The notes below the pieces were generated by a model. That model was not told where the DNA came from and searched no databases. It saw only the letters and a program-made list of their open reading frames with translations. Made by a program: the position numbers and the translations under genes. 64,000 nt of DNA from Caldilineaceae bacterium (GTDB lineage: Bacteria; Chloroflexota; Anaerolineae; Caldilineales; Caldilineaceae): assembly GCA_022827195.1 (NCBI GenBank), contig JAJDTL010000004.1, positions 310,001 through 374,000 on the forward strand, read 5' to 3'. Positions 45,658 to 58,408 of this stretch are shown in pieces; position 1 is the first letter of the stretch; every line of letters begins with the position of its first letter.

Positions 45658-46740
45658 ATGGATCAAGCCATAGCTGGGCCAGGGGCATCCGAAGCGGGGC
45701 TGAGGCTGAAGAGCGTATCGAAGCGCTTTGGCACAAAGGCGGCCCCTGTCGTGGCTGCTGACGAAGTCTCTCTTGAAGTCAGCCGAGGCGAGCTGATTGC
45801 GCTTCTGGGTCCATCGGGATGCGGCAAGACGACGACGCTGCGCCTCATTGCAGGGTTTGAGCGAGTGGACGCAGGGCTGGTTGAGATCGACGGCAACATG
45901 GTTGCCAGCCCGAAATTCCACCTGCCGCCACAACTGCGTCGCGTGGGGATGGTGTTCCAAGAGTATGCCTTGTTCCCCCATGTCAACGTCTTGGCCAACA
46001 TTCAGTTCGGTCTGCGTCGCATGCCGGCACAGGCGAGGGCGGCGCGGACGCGCGAGGTGATCGACCTGGCCGGGCTTTCCGGCTTGGAAGGAAGAATGCC
46101 GCATCAATTGAGCGGCGGTCAGCAGCAGCGAGTCGCGCTGGCAAGGGCCCTCGCCCCGAGTCCCGCCCTCATTTTGCTGGACGAACCTTTTAGCAATCTG
46201 GACGCCGGACTTCGGGCGCGCGTGCGCGAGGAAGTGCGCGAGATCTTGCACGCGGCCAATACAACCGCCATCTTTGTAACGCACGATCAGGAGGAGGCGC
46301 TGAGCCTGGTTGACCGGGTAGCGGTTATGTTGGACGGCAGAGTGGAACAGGTTGCCCCTCCGCATGAGCTCTACGCCAACCCCGCCAGCCGCGCGGTGGC
46401 CGAATTCATTGGCGAAGCAAATTTCCTGCCGGGCGTCGGACAAGGGGAGACCATCGAGTGTGAACTGGGTGTCGTCGCCGCGCGACAGCCGGTTCACGGT
46501 CCCGTGGACATTCTCCTGCGGCCCGAGAACATCGAATTGGCGCCGGCGCAGCCCGGACTACCTGCTTCACGAGTTCGTGGCATGCTATTCTTCGGCCACG
46601 ACCAGCTGGTTACCGTGCAACTGCCGACTGGCAGACACGTAACCGTACGCTCCGGGCCGCAGAGCGGATTAGTCCCGGACCAGCCGATGCAGGTTTCGGT
46701 GCGGGATCCGGTGATTGCATTTGCGAGGGAGGCGGAGTGA
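45658..46740 (+). CDS. ABC transporter ATP-binding protein, FbpC/PotA/CysA type
   Basis: Predicted 360 residues: Walker [15 protein letters not shown]-loop [10 protein letters not shown], signature [13 protein letters not shown], Walker [14 protein letters not shown]-loop THDQEEAL, and a C-terminal TOBE domain ([26 protein letters not shown]). A TTG at 45625 overlapping the permease stop would add 11 residues and is a possible coupled start. It energises the permease encoded upstream. Confidence 0.92.
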   Translation: MDQAIAGPGASEAGLRLKSVSKRFGTKAAPVVAADEVSLEVSRGELIALLGPSGCGKTTTLRLIAGFERVDAGLVEIDGNMVASPKFHLPPQLRRVGMVFQEYALFPHVNVLANIQFGLRRMPAQARAARTREVIDLAGLSGLEGRMPHQLSGGQQQRVALARALAPSPALILLDEPFSNLDAGLRARVREEVREILHAANTTAIFVTHDQEEALSLVDRVAVMLDGRVEQVAPPHELYANPASRAVAEFIGEANFLPGVGQGETIECELGVVAARQPVHGPVDILLRPENIELAPAQPGLPASRVRGMLFFGHDQLVTVQLPTGRHVTVRSGPQSGLVPDQPMQVSVRDPVIAFAREAE

Positions 46741-46786
46741 GACAGGTTCTTCTGAACTCCCCCTCCCTGCGAAAGGATCGGTAAGG

Positions 46787-48400
<1,614 letters not shown>

Positions 48401-48440
48401 ACGCCCGCGCTTGCCGTCGGTTAGTGAGTCAAGTCGCCGC

Positions 48441-51194
48441 CTACCGGTCGCCTTCGCAGATGTAGCAGCTTTCCGGGTCGGCTTCAGGTGGCAGAATCCT
48501 CAGCGGAATCAGTAGCTGACCGTCTTCAAACCTGTCCGGCTCCTCTCTTGGAAGAAATGGCAGTCTCACCCCGCCGGCCAGGTCGAATAGGCCTATACGA
48601 AGTACGTACTCCCCTTCTGACAGCCCATCCGGCAACTTGAGTTGACGGCGGTCGACGTAAAGCGTGTCTGCACGCCAGTCGCTGGTGCCGACAAGCCCCT
48701 TCAGCGCCGCGCCGTCGAACTGGGCGACGCGTTCTCCCAGTCGGTTGTGCAGATGAATGTACGTGACCCAGTCGGCGGTCGGCACGTCGCCGGTCTCCCA
48801 AAAGAGTCGAAGATGCGGCCCGCCGGGCGATGCCTGCAAGTCGTAGCCCTGCAGGCGCAGACCGTCGCCCGTATCAGCGCGCGCCGAGACTCCAGGCCGT
48901 ATCCTCTGGAACAGGCCCGGCCGGGTCGGTCTCACCTCCATGTCCCGCAAATAGAGAATATTGTCCACGTCCGACCCAGGCACGGTCATTCTCTCGCCCG
49001 AGGAAGCGACCATCCCGGCGATGAGCGAGTAGCTTATCGGCGGCAGGTCCGGAGGAACGACAAGGCGAAGTTCGTCGACGTAGTATTTGCTGGGGTCCCA
49101 CCACTGGGAGTCGGGTCGCCCAACGCCGCGGTTGCCGGTGGCCCACGAGTGCTTGATCGCCGGCGTGTAGAGATGCATGAAGCCGTTGAGACGTTCGCGG
49201 ATCCTGCCGTGCGGCTGCCAGTAGAGCCGGACGATGATCGGGTCGCCTGGGCGAGGCGATGAGCCTCTGACCATTTTCCACCCAAGAAAAGTTACCTGAG
49301 GCCCGCCGGCGTCGCCGAGAACGACCGGCTCCCCTTGCACGTCGAACGCCAGTTGGCCCGGCGCGGAGTGCAGGAGGAAGGGACCGCGGTCGGACCCATT
49401 GATGGCAAGGCGGGCAGTGTTGAAGGCGAGCAGGCAGACGACCGTCGCGCCGACGGATAGAAGGGCAGGATGGGGCTCAATCAGGGCGGCCCCGACTGTC
49501 GGCTGCGACAGGGCCGATCCGGCGCGCTGCCGACGTCTGAACGCGATGACGAAAAAGCCAAGCACGGCAGCCCCAACGCCAATCAGGCTAAGGATTTCGC
49601 CCCGCCCTTGCCAAACGGTACCGCGCCAGCGAATCACGAGCGGCTGGTCCGGTTCGCTGAGTTCGGACACCTGCATCCATCCGGCAGTACCTGGCTCCAG
49701 CGCGGCCTGTGACCCCGCGCTCCAGCCGGGGTGAAAGTGCAGCCGCAGCAGGACCGGCTCTGCCTTGCCCGTCAGATCTGCGACTGCTTCGTGAGGGGAA
49801 CGCCAGGTGACGTCCACTGCCGGCGGCTCTGGGCTGTGACCGGCGATCACCTCCATGTCCGCACCCTTTACGAGAAACTCGTTGCTTCCCGTCATTCCCC
49901 AGGCGCCTCCCGCCTGTTCGGAATGCCGAATGTCCTCGACGGACGAGGTTTCCATTTCACGCGGCGGTGTAAAGGGTGTGTGGGAAGGAAAGAGATAGGG
50001 AGAGAGGACGATTACGGAGGCTGACAGCAGAATGACTGCAGGCACGTAGCGTCGCCTCGGCCGCCACGCATCGACCGCCAACGCTGCCGCGGGCAAGGCC
50101 CCGAACGGAGCGATCGAAAGGAAGCGCGAAGGAAACTGTACGAAGCTCAGGCCGGGAAGATGCTCCCACAACAGTTCCGAACCCTTGAGCGTCAGCGCGA
50201 GCAGCAGGATCGCAAGCAGGGCGCCGCCCAGGCCCCAGAATCTTCCAGGACGCCGCGCCGCGAACGGGACGCTGACCAGGCCGGCGAAGAGAGCAAGCCA
50301 GGTTGCAGCGCCGAAGGTGACGGGCGGCTTAAGCGGAGTGCCCGCGCGGCTGTCGAGGACCGGAGACTGTACTGCGAACAGGTCCTGCCAGCTGAGAAAA
50401 TGGTTGCTGAAGTGGAAGAACTCCTCGCGCGCGTTGTCGATCTGTACGAAGGTCAGGTCGGCCAGAGAAGGCAGCCAGAAAGCAGCAGAAACGAGCGCGG
50501 CGACCAGCGCGGCTAGCGCGCAGCGCACCAGCGCGTCCAGCCGCCTATAGCCGATCGCGAGGAGCAGCAAATACAGGGCTAGGACGCCTCCTCCTGTCAT
50601 TGCGGTCAGATTGTGACTGAATGCGAGCCCTGCGATCGCGACGATCGCGGCCAGCCAGTTGCGAGAGCGGCCCTGCATGAAGAGCGCTGTAGAGGCCCAG
50701 AGGCAGACGGGCATGAGCATCAGGGCCAGTATCTGGGGATAGTCGCCGACGAAGTAGAAGGTGCGGGTGAGAGTATGAGGGTGGAGCAGGTAGAGCGCGG
50801 CGCCGACGAGAGCGGCAGCCGGACTGAACGCGAAACGGAGCCAGCCGTAGATGCCGAACGCCGAAAGGACGAGAGCCGCGGTCATCACGAGCTTTAACGC
50901 ATGATCCAGCCGGATGCCGGTCCCATGGGCTGCGCCTACCAGCCAGTAGAAGGCCGGGCTGTAGTGATGAAAGGTGGGCGCGCCGAGGCCGTTGTAGACG
51001 GTTGGAAACCAGCGGGGCCAGTAGACGCCCTGCTCGAACGCGCGCGTAACGGCCGCGCTGCGGTGGGAATGCAGCTGCTCATCGGGAGTGCCCGCAGGCA
51101 GCCCCGAAACCTGCCAGAACGGACCGGCAAGAAGCAGCGCCAGGAGAGAGACAAAGAGGATGACCAACAAGCTGGTTGACAAACGCGCTGACAT
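48441..51194 (-). CDS. Large PTPS-related membrane protein (PF10131-like), intact copy
   Basis: Predicted 917 residues. The first ~420 form 10-12 membrane segments with PTPS-related wording (HSHRSAAVTRAFEQGVYWPR; GAPTFHHYSPAFYW; YFVGDYPQILALM), resembling GT-C-type glycosyltransferases. Residues ~430-540 and ~600-917 are extracytoplasmic beta-rich modules, with one more hydrophobic segment between. It probably acts on a lipid-linked sugar in envelope assembly, but no reaction is proven for the family. ATG 51194 is supported by alignment with the start of the decayed paralogue upstream. Confidence 0.8.
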   Translation of the reverse strand: MSARLSTSLLVILFVSLLALLLAGPFWQVSGLPAGTPDEQLHSHRSAAVTRAFEQGVYWPRWFPTVYNGLGAPTFHHYSPAFYWLVGAAHGTGIRLDHALKLVMTAALVLSAFGIYGWLRFAFSPAAALVGAALYLLHPHTLTRTFYFVGDYPQILALMLMPVCLWASTALFMQGRSRNWLAAIVAIAGLAFSHNLTAMTGGGVLALYLLLLAIGYRRLDALVRCALAALVAALVSAAFWLPSLADLTFVQIDNAREEFFHFSNHFLSWQDLFAVQSPVLDSRAGTPLKPPVTFGAATWLALFAGLVSVPFAARRPGRFWGLGGALLAILLLALTLKGSELLWEHLPGLSFVQFPSRFLSIAPFGALPAAALAVDAWRPRRRYVPAVILLSASVIVLSPYLFPSHTPFTPPREMETSSVEDIRHSEQAGGAWGMTGSNEFLVKGADMEVIAGHSPEPPAVDVTWRSPHEAVADLTGKAEPVLLRLHFHPGWSAGSQAALEPGTAGWMQVSELSEPDQPLVIRWRGTVWQGRGEILSLIGVGAAVLGFFVIAFRRRQRAGSALSQPTVGAALIEPHPALLSVGATVVCLLAFNTARLAINGSDRGPFLLHSAPGQLAFDVQGEPVVLGDAGGPQVTFLGWKMVRGSSPRPGDPIIVRLYWQPHGRIRERLNGFMHLYTPAIKHSWATGNRGVGRPDSQWWDPSKYYVDELRLVVPPDLPPISYSLIAGMVASSGERMTVPGSDVDNILYLRDMEVRPTRPGLFQRIRPGVSARADTGDGLRLQGYDLQASPGGPHLRLFWETGDVPTADWVTYIHLHNRLGERVAQFDGAALKGLVGTSDWRADTLYVDRRQLKLPDGLSEGEYVLRIGLFDLAGGVRLPFLPREEPDRFEDGQLLIPLRILPPEADPESCYICEGDR

Positions 51195-51238
51195 TCGATT
51201 GAGTATACGGGTCGCGAAACGGAGGGGCAAATGAGCGG

Positions 51239-53525
51239 TCAATTCGAAGCGCCGTCCGGCAAGGGAACACGCAGCGGGGCCACCAGTTGCCCGTTTTCGA
51301 ATTCAGGCGTCTCGTCGTCATCGGGCCGGAAAGGAAGCCTCTCGCCCAACGAGGAGGCCATGCCGACTACAAGTGTATATGAAATCGGCGGAATGTCCTC
51401 CGGCAGTCGCAGGCGCATCGTCTCGATGTAGTACTTTTGCGGGTCCCACACCCTCGTGGGCGGGCGCAGCACGCCCTGGTTTCCGAATGCCCAAGAGCGC
51501 TGGATGGCGGGCGTGTGGAGGTGCAAAAGGGTGTGGCATTCATCTGGCAACTCGGGGAGTGCCTGCCGGTTGAGGCGGACGCCTACTGTTTCGCCCGGTG
51601 CGGCCGTGTCGTCGCTCAACAACCACCATCCCAGCAGTTTCACTTGCCCTGATTCCTCGTCACCCAGCGTTGTCGGCAGGCCTTCCACGGCAAATGCGAG
51701 CTCTCCTGGCGGCGAGTGAAGAAAAAAGGGTCCTTGCGGAGAAAGTCAAACGCGTAGCGGCCCGCGACGAAAGCCTGGAGACACGCAGCCATCACGACGA
51801 CAGTACATGTGCAGGAAACCGGCATGTCGGCGATAACACCTTCCTGCCTGAAGCGACGGAAGGTAAAGTACAGCGTGCCGGCTAGGGCAGCGAGTAGCCC
51901 AACGATGGATAGACCTTCCCACCAGTGCTGCCAGGCCGTGCCTTCCCAGCTCAATAACAGCCTTCGCGAAGGAACGCGGAGCTCCGTAACCTGCGTTCGG
52001 CCGGCAGGCCCGCGCGCCAGCTCCGCCTGGTCTCCGGCGCTCCAGCCTGGGCGGAAGTGCAACCGCAATATAACGGGTTCGAACCTGCCGGACGGGTCGG
52101 CGACGGCCGCGTAGGGTGATCGGCAAATGAGGGCAACTGATTCAGGCGCAACAGTCTCACCGGTGATCGATCTCTAGTCGGCGCCCCGTACCAGAAGCTC
52201 GGTGTAGCTCGTCATGCCCCAAGCGTTGGCCGCATGTTCGTACGCCTGCATCTGCAACGAGTCTAGCTCCTCAACCGGCTCAAATCGAGAAAACATAGGC
52301 GTGTGGCGAGGAAAAAGAAAGGGAAAATGACCAGTGACGCGGTAGAAACCAATACGAGGCCAGGAATCCATCGACGCTTTCTCCAAGCGTCAATCATCAA
52401 CGCCGCTGCCGGCAAGGTTCCGAGCGGAGCGATCAAGAGTAAGCGGGAAGGAAAGAGAAAGAGACTTAGTCCAGGCAGATTCTCCCATGCAACGCGCGTG
52501 GCTGGAGTGGCACACATGAGCATTGCCAGCGCAAAGGCCGCCCCGAGAAAAGCCCAGACCCTTCGATCCCGTTCGATTGTAAACGGCACGCTGGTCAGTC
52601 CGACTGTCAGCGAAAGCCAGGCTGCCGCCCCGAACGTGTTGATCGGCCTAATCGGGTTTCCGGCCCGGCTGTCAAGAATGGGTGATTGAACTCCGGTGAC
52701 CTGCCACCAATGCAAGAAAAGTTCGCCTAATCTGTTGACGCCCAACTGCGCGTTCTCACTCTCGACAGGAGGTAAGTCGGCCAGCGCAGGTAGCCAGAAT
52801 CCAGCCGATAGAGTCGCAGCCACCGCGCCTGCAGCCGCGCAGCGAAACAGCCCTGCAAGATTTCGGAATCCGATTGCCAACGTCAGCCAGTATGCCAATA
52901 GCATCAGACCGCCGGCAAAAGCTAACGAATTGTGGCTGAGCACGTGCGCGGCGGTGGCCGCGACTGCTGAAATCCAGAGTTCTGGCCGCGCGCGTCGGTG
53001 CAGAGTCGAATAGGCCCAAAGGCAAACCGGCAGGAGCAAAAGCGCCAACATCTGGGGGTAGTCTCCACCGCATTAGACCGTTTGTGTCAGGAAACTTGGA
53101 TACAACAGAAACATCGAGGTCGCGGCCAGGCTGGCCTCCCGGCTATAAACATGTCGTAGCCAAAAGAATGCGCCAAACCCGGCCAGGACTAGCGCCGCGG
53201 TCATCACGAGCTTTAGGGATTGATCAAGGGCGAGGCCCGCGCGTTGCAGGAACCCTACCGACCAACACAATCCTGGGCTATAATGGTGGAAGAGGGGCGG
53301 ACCCAGGTCAGCGTAAACGGCGGGGTACGAGCGCGGCCAAAAGACGCCCTGCTCCAGTGAGCGCTCCATGGCCGCGCTGCGATGCAGATGCACCTACACC
53401 TGCACCTGCACATCGCGTTTTTTGATGGGAATCCCGTCAATCTGCCAGAAGGGACCCGCGACAAGTAGGGCGAGCAGAGCGATGAAGGGTATGACCCATA
53501 GGTCACGGTGCAGGCTGGTCGACAT
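51239..53525 (-). pseudogene. Decayed tandem paralogue of the PTPS-related membrane protein
   Basis: The minus strand encodes, in pieces, the same protein as 48441-51194. It begins MSTSLHRDLWVIPF at 53525. It is broken by a TAG at 53394-53396, a TAA at 53073-53075 (VQTV-stop where the intact copy has RTFYFVGD), a frameshift near 52310, a TAG near 52174 (RGAD-stop for KGADMEV), and a frameshift near 51725. The C-terminus is also shorter: FRPDDDETPEFENGQL joins directly to the final strand, lacking the second beta module of the intact copy. The end abuts the intact gene, so this is a tandem duplication in decay. Confidence 0.9.
53391..53413. repeat. Hexanucleotide slippage tract inside the pseudogene
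   Basis: Minus strand CAGGTG-CAGGTG-TAGGTG repeats, reading VQVQV-stop in frame. The intact paralogue has an unrelated TPDEQ at this point. Confidence 0.75.
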
Positions 53526-53694
53526 CTGGAGAAGTATACGGAGTCGAAGAATGCAAGGCAAGTTACTGAGACAGACCGGAGAGGTGGACTAATGTGTGAA
53601 GAAAGGACAAATGGTCGGCGGTTTCAAACAAGTGGAAGTAAGCTCTTCGCAGACTTGAAGGCCTTCCGAAGCTAAAGACGAGGAGCGCAAAGCC

Positions 53695-56280
53695 GTGAAA
53701 ATATTGGGGACAATCTCGGTACTGCCGCACCTGCCGGCTCCGATCGCCCGTCTACAGGAGTTGGCATTCAATCTGTGGTGGGTTTGGAACCCGGACGCTC
53801 AGGACCTCTACGAGTCGATCGACCCGGATCTGTGGGAAAGTGTAAACGAAAACCCCATCCGTTTCCTGCGCGGCGTTTCATTGGCCAACCTGCGCGAGGC
53901 GGCGCAGAATCACAGCTACATGCAGCGCTACGAAACGGTTCTGCGACGGTTTGACGCCTACATGTCGGGTGACGCTGACACCTGGTTCAGACGGAACTTC
54001 CCCGACCGTGAGGGGGAGTTGATCGCCTACTTCAGCGCCGAGTTCGGGCTGCACGAGGCGCTTCCGATCTACAGCGGCGGTCTGGGCATCCTGAGCGGCG
54101 ACCACTGCAAGGAGGCGAGCGACATGGGCCTTCCTTTCGTCGGCGTCGGCTTCCTCTATCCGCAGGGGTATTTCACGCAGCAGATCAATGCATCCGGCCG
54201 CCAAGAGGCGATCTACGAGAAGATCGACTTTGCCGAAATGCCGGCAACGCGCGCGTTGGCCGCGGACGGCACGCCGGTCGTGGTTCATGTGGACCTGCCG
54301 GGCCGTACGGTCTATGCGAAAGTCTGGAGGATCCAGGTTGGCCGCGTACCGCTTTTTCTGATGGATACGGATGTAGAAGAAAATGCGCCGCAGGACCGCG
54401 AATTGAGCGCCCGACTGTACGGGGGCGACCACGAGATGCGAATCAGCCAGGAGTATGTGCTGGGAATCGCAGGCGTGCGCACCTTGCGGGCCCTGGGATA
54501 TGAGCCGACGGTCTGGCACATGAATGAGGGTCACAGCGCCTTTCTGAGTCTTGAACGCGTGCGAGAGATGGTGCAGATGGGCGTCGATTTCGAGACCGCC
54601 GTCGAGGTCGTGCGCGCCGGCAACGTCTTCACGACCCATACGCCGGTGCCTGCTGGACACGATGCCTTTGCTTTTGAGCTGGTCGACAAGTTCTTCTGGC
54701 AGTACTGGGGCCAGATGGGCATCGACCGCGAGAGATTTCTTGGGTTGGCCCGCCACGACCACGACTGGGGCGCTGAATTCAGCATGACTGTGCTCGCGTT
54801 TCGAATGAGCGGGTACCATAACGGAGTCAGCGAGCTGCACGGAGAGGTATCAAGGCAAATGTGGCAGGACCTGTGGCCGGGCACGCCGGAGGATCAGATT
54901 CCGATCGGGCACATAACGAACGGCGTGCACACTGAGTCGTGGCTGGCGCCGGAGCTGCGAGCGCTCTACAACCGCTATTTCCCGGAAGGATGGCTCGACA
55001 GAAAGGACGATTCGGCCGTCTGGGGGGCCATAGATGGGGTGCCGGATGACCAGTTGCTCGCCGTCCACAACGCCTGTAAGGCCAAATTGATCGAGTTTCT
55101 TCGGGCAAGATTGAAGCGGCAATTCCTGCGTCACGGCGAGGGTCACTGGAAGCTTACGCAGGTGGAGGAGGCCTTCGACCCGAATGCGCTTACCATCGGT
55201 TTTGCCCGCAGATTCGCCACCTACAAGCGCGCGATGCTCATATTCCACGACACCGAGCGGCTCAAGCGCATCCTCAGCGACCCTGATCGGCCTGTGCAGA
55301 TCGTGTTTGCCGGGAAGGCGCACCCGGCCGACGAAATGGGCAAGGGACTGATTGAGCACATTTACAGGCTCAGCCAGGAGCCGGAGTTTTTCGGCAGAAT
55401 AGCGTTTATCGAGAACTATGACATGAACGTCGCCAGGCACCTCGTCAGCGGCGTCGACGTTTGGTTGAACACGCCCCGCCGGCCCTACGAAGCGAGCGGG
55501 ACCAGCGGCCAGAAGGCGGCCATGAACGGCGCCCCGAATCTCAGTATTCTGGATGGCTGGTGGCGGGAAGGCTACCAGGGGTTCAACGGCTGGGCCATAG
55601 GCGAGGAACGGAACTACAAGGATGATGAAACCCAGGACGCAGCCGACGCGCACAGCCTGTACAGTATTCTGGAAGATGAAATTGTGCCGGAATTCTATGA
55701 TACGGTAGTGCCGTCCGGGCCCCGTTCGGCCGCCCGGCGGTCCGCTTGGCTCACCCGCATGAGGCTGGCAATCGCCACGTGCGGACATCGATTTAGTATG
55801 CGGCGGATGCTGGCGGAGTATTCGACCCTTTACTATGTTCCGGCCATGGAGAGCGGCAGGACGTACCGGGATCACGGAAATCAGCTGGCGCGACAGGTCG
55901 CGTTCTGGAAGCGGACGGTGCGCGAGGCTTGGCCGTTTGTGGGTGTTTCAATCGAAGGGGCGCCTCCCTCTCAGGCTGAGATTGGAGACCACATCGGGTT
56001 CGAGGCCCGAGTACGGCCTGGGCGGATTGCGGTCGACGACCTGGCAGTGGAGCTTGTCGTAAGCAAAGGCGGGGAAAACGGCGTCCCGCTTGAATCGACC
56101 ACCATACCCATGCAACTGCACGGCGAAGAGCAGGTGGACTTCCAGGGTGCCGTAACGGTTTCTGCGAAGGGCACCTTCGTGCCTGACGACACGGGAAAGT
56201 ACAGCTTTGGCGTGCGGCTGCGGCCGCGGCATGCGGCGCTGGTCCATCCGCTGGAGATGGGGCTGAGCGCGTGGGCATAG
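53695..56280 (+). CDS. glgP: Alpha-glucan (glycogen) phosphorylase, GT35
   Basis: Predicted 861 residues, the length of the AgP-type phosphorylase. Visible features: [12 protein letters not shown] near the start, [22 protein letters not shown], the substrate loop [31 protein letters not shown], and the pyridoxal-phosphate site [15 protein letters not shown] containing the Lys. A C-terminal domain from ~750 is beta-rich. It releases glucose 1-phosphate from glycogen or maltodextrin. GTG 53695 follows AGGAG at good spacing. It leads an operon with the epimerase 16 bases downstream. Confidence 0.93.
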   Translation: MKILGTISVLPHLPAPIARLQELAFNLWWVWNPDAQDLYESIDPDLWESVNENPIRFLRGVSLANLREAAQNHSYMQRYETVLRRFDAYMSGDADTWFRRNFPDREGELIAYFSAEFGLHEALPIYSGGLGILSGDHCKEASDMGLPFVGVGFLYPQGYFTQQINASGRQEAIYEKIDFAEMPATRALAADGTPVVVHVDLPGRTVYAKVWRIQVGRVPLFLMDTDVEENAPQDRELSARLYGGDHEMRISQEYVLGIAGVRTLRALGYEPTVWHMNEGHSAFLSLERVREMVQMGVDFETAVEVVRAGNVFTTHTPVPAGHDAFAFELVDKFFWQYWGQMGIDRERFLGLARHDHDWGAEFSMTVLAFRMSGYHNGVSELHGEVSRQMWQDLWPGTPEDQIPIGHITNGVHTESWLAPELRALYNRYFPEGWLDRKDDSAVWGAIDGVPDDQLLAVHNACKAKLIEFLRARLKRQFLRHGEGHWKLTQVEEAFDPNALTIGFARRFATYKRAMLIFHDTERLKRILSDPDRPVQIVFAGKAHPADEMGKGLIEHIYRLSQEPEFFGRIAFIENYDMNVARHLVSGVDVWLNTPRRPYEASGTSGQKAAMNGAPNLSILDGWWREGYQGFNGWAIGEERNYKDDETQDAADAHSLYSILEDEIVPEFYDTVVPSGPRSAARRSAWLTRMRLAIATCGHRFSMRRMLAEYSTLYYVPAMESGRTYRDHGNQLARQVAFWKRTVREAWPFVGVSIEGAPPSQAEIGDHIGFEARVRPGRIAVDDLAVELVVSKGGENGVPLESTTIPMQLHGEEQVDFQGAVTVSAKGTFVPDDTGKYSFGVRLRPRHAALVHPLEMGLSAWA

Positions 56281-56296
56281 CCGGAGAGGAGGCGGA

Positions 56297-57205
56297 ATGC
56301 GAGTCTTGATAGCGGGTGGCACGGGCCTGATTGGAACGGCGCTCGCCAGGGGGCTGCGTGACGACGGCGATGAAGTGATCGTTTTGACCAGGGCGCCGGA
56401 AAAGTCGAGAGGTCGTGTTGCCGCTGGCGTTCGATTGGAAAAGTGGGACGGCAGGTCGGCAGAAGGCTGGGGCCCGCTGATGGAAGAGGTGGACGCCATC
56501 GTCAATCTGGCAGGAGAAGGCATCGCCGACGGCCGATGGTCGGCCGAACGCAAGCGGCGGATCAGGCAAAGCCGAGTTGATGCCGGCAGAGCTATCGTTG
56601 CCGCGGTCGCAGCGGCCGCCGCCAAGCCCGCCGTCTTGGTCCAGTCGTCGGCAGTCGGCTATTACGGGCCCTGCGCCGACGAAATCCTGACGGAGGAGGC
56701 AGCCGCCGGCAGCGATTTTCTGGCGGACGTCTGTGTAGAGTGGGAAGCTTCAACGGCGGAAGTGGAAGCGATGGACGTGCGGCGGCCAGTGATTCGTACC
56801 GGCGTCGTACTGAGCGGTGAAGGCGGGGCGTTTCCGCGAATGACGCTCCCGTTCCGCCTGTTTGCGGGCGGGCCGCTCGGAAGCGGCAAGCAGTACTTTC
56901 CCTGGATTCACATAGACGACGAAGTGGCCGCAATCCGCTTTCTGCTGGCTTCCGAGACCGCATCCGGACCCTACAATCTTACCGCGCCGGACCCACTCAG
57001 AAACAGAGATTTTGTGCGGCTGTTGGGCAAGACAATGCGGAGACCCGCGTTCGTACCGACACCTTCTTTCGCCCTGCAGACAATATTCGGGGAGATGTCG
57101 ACGGTTCTGCTGGACGGTCAGCGCGCCGTACCCGCGCGATTGCAGGATGCGGGATATGAATACGTCTATTCGGGTGTTGAAGATGCGTTGCGGGCTCTGT
57201 TGTAG
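56297..57205 (+). CDS. TIGR01777-family NAD-dependent epimerase (YfcH-like)
   Basis: Predicted 302 residues. The nucleotide loop is [18 protein letters not shown], followed by [17 protein letters not shown] and the YYGP-like active-site strip SAVGYYGP; the C-terminal DUF1731 part has [20 protein letters not shown]. Family function is unproven; members resemble sugar-nucleotide epimerases. GGAGAGGAGG precedes ATG, 16 bases after glgP. Confidence 0.9.
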   Translation: MRVLIAGGTGLIGTALARGLRDDGDEVIVLTRAPEKSRGRVAAGVRLEKWDGRSAEGWGPLMEEVDAIVNLAGEGIADGRWSAERKRRIRQSRVDAGRAIVAAVAAAAAKPAVLVQSSAVGYYGPCADEILTEEAAAGSDFLADVCVEWEASTAEVEAMDVRRPVIRTGVVLSGEGGAFPRMTLPFRLFAGGPLGSGKQYFPWIHIDDEVAAIRFLLASETASGPYNLTAPDPLRNRDFVRLLGKTMRRPAFVPTPSFALQTIFGEMSTVLLDGQRAVPARLQDAGYEYVYSGVEDALRALL

Positions 57206-57228
57206 GATGGTTGGGTTGTGAAGAGTCA

Positions 57229-57244
57229 GTAATGACTATGCGAA
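57229..57244 (+). repeat. Intergenic repeat element, copy 1
   Basis: GTAATGACTATGCGAA is identical at 60027-60042. Flanking bases (TTGGGTTGTGAAGAGTC before it) are also alike, so the conserved unit spans ~40 bases. AGTCAGTAATGACT (57224-57237) inside it is a dyad. Within the element ATG-ACT-ATG-CGA opens a 16-codon frame that overlaps the ATG at 57269. Confidence 0.6.
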
Positions 57245-57268
57245 TCATCAAGGAGGCTGATTCACAGT

Positions 57269-58363
57269 ATGCACAAAGTTGACACAGAACGGCCCGACCA
57301 ATCTGTCGAGCGGAGGCAAAGATCGGGCGAGAAAAGACAGGACCGGAGCACGGACGCAATGGTAGCCACAAGTCATCCGTCAATATCATCCACTAGAGTG
57401 TTGTGGGCCGGTGTCGCATTCAGCGCCTTTTTCACAGCGCTGGTCTGGGCACTCGACTATCGGCTGCAGGGCATCGAGCTTCTGCCGGACACTGGCGCAA
57501 GCTGGTACTACTGGAAGCTGCCGGCACCGACATTCTGGACCCGCGCGACTTCATGGGGATTCTACCTCGCCCATCAGCTGGTCATCTGGGGCATCGTCTA
57601 CTATGCCCAGCTGTATCGAAAGCACCGCTACACGAATGGTCTTCACCGGGCAAACATTTGGGCGCTTGCAGCGAACGCCTTCTTCATATTGCTTCACCTG
57701 GCGCAGACACACATCTGGTATGACGGCCTGGCGCAGGACACGTCGATCTGGAGTAGCCAGGGGGCGGTCATCGTTCTTCTCGTATGGGTCCTACTGATGG
57801 AAAATAAACGCCGCGGTCAATTCTTTGGCTGGCCCGCGCCGTTTTCAAAGGAGGTCATCCGATTCGCCCGTACCTACCACGGCTACTTCTTCGCCTGGGC
57901 GATCATCTACACTTTCTGGTTTCATCCTATGGTGTCCACGTCGGGCCATCTAATCGGGTTCTTCTACATGTTCTTGCTGCTGCTGCAGGGCAGCCTCTTC
58001 TACACGCGAATACACACAAACCGGTGGTGGACCTTTACGCTGGAGGTCCTGGTGCTTGTCCACGGGACGCTGGTGGCTGTGATGCAAGGCAATGGAATCT
58101 GGTCGATGTTTTTCTTCGGATTTGCTGGCATCCTGGTCATCACGCAAATGTATGGTCTCGGCCTGTCGCTGCGCAGCCGCTTGGTAATTCTGGGCAGTTT
58201 TGTCGCGTTGGCGCTGCTGGTCTACGGCCAGCTTGGGTGGGCCAGAATGAATGAAATCATACGTATTCCGCTCATCGAATACGGCTCTGTATTCGCGCTG
58301 GCCGGGATCTTCTGGTTCGGGCTTTGGGTTGCGCGCAGGGTTCGGAACATGCAGCAAGCTTAG
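57269..58363 (+). CDS. Polytopic membrane protein of unknown function
   Basis: Predicted 364 residues. A charged ~40-residue N-terminus precedes about eight membrane segments. Several carry His (LAHQLVIWG, LLHLAQTHIWY, ARTYHGYFFAW, YTFWFHPMV), a pattern that could hold haem or metal, but no family is recognised. AAGGAGG at 57250 precedes ATG by ~12 bases; a later ATG at 57359 would drop the charged leader. It lies between the epimerase and menA, same direction. Confidence 0.75.
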   Translation: MHKVDTERPDQSVERRQRSGEKRQDRSTDAMVATSHPSISSTRVLWAGVAFSAFFTALVWALDYRLQGIELLPDTGASWYYWKLPAPTFWTRATSWGFYLAHQLVIWGIVYYAQLYRKHRYTNGLHRANIWALAANAFFILLHLAQTHIWYDGLAQDTSIWSSQGAVIVLLVWVLLMENKRRGQFFGWPAPFSKEVIRFARTYHGYFFAWAIIYTFWFHPMVSTSGHLIGFFYMFLLLLQGSLFYTRIHTNRWWTFTLEVLVLVHGTLVAVMQGNGIWSMFFFGFAGILVITQMYGLGLSLRSRLVILGSFVALALLVYGQLGWARMNEIIRIPLIEYGSVFALAGIFWFGLWVARRVRNMQQA

Positions 58364-58408
58364 GGCTTCCATGCGAGCCAGCGAGAGATCCTGCTGTGGG
58401 GTGAATGC

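Noticed and set aside
53878..54840. 320-codon minus-strand frame
   Set aside because: Antisense to glycogen phosphorylase.
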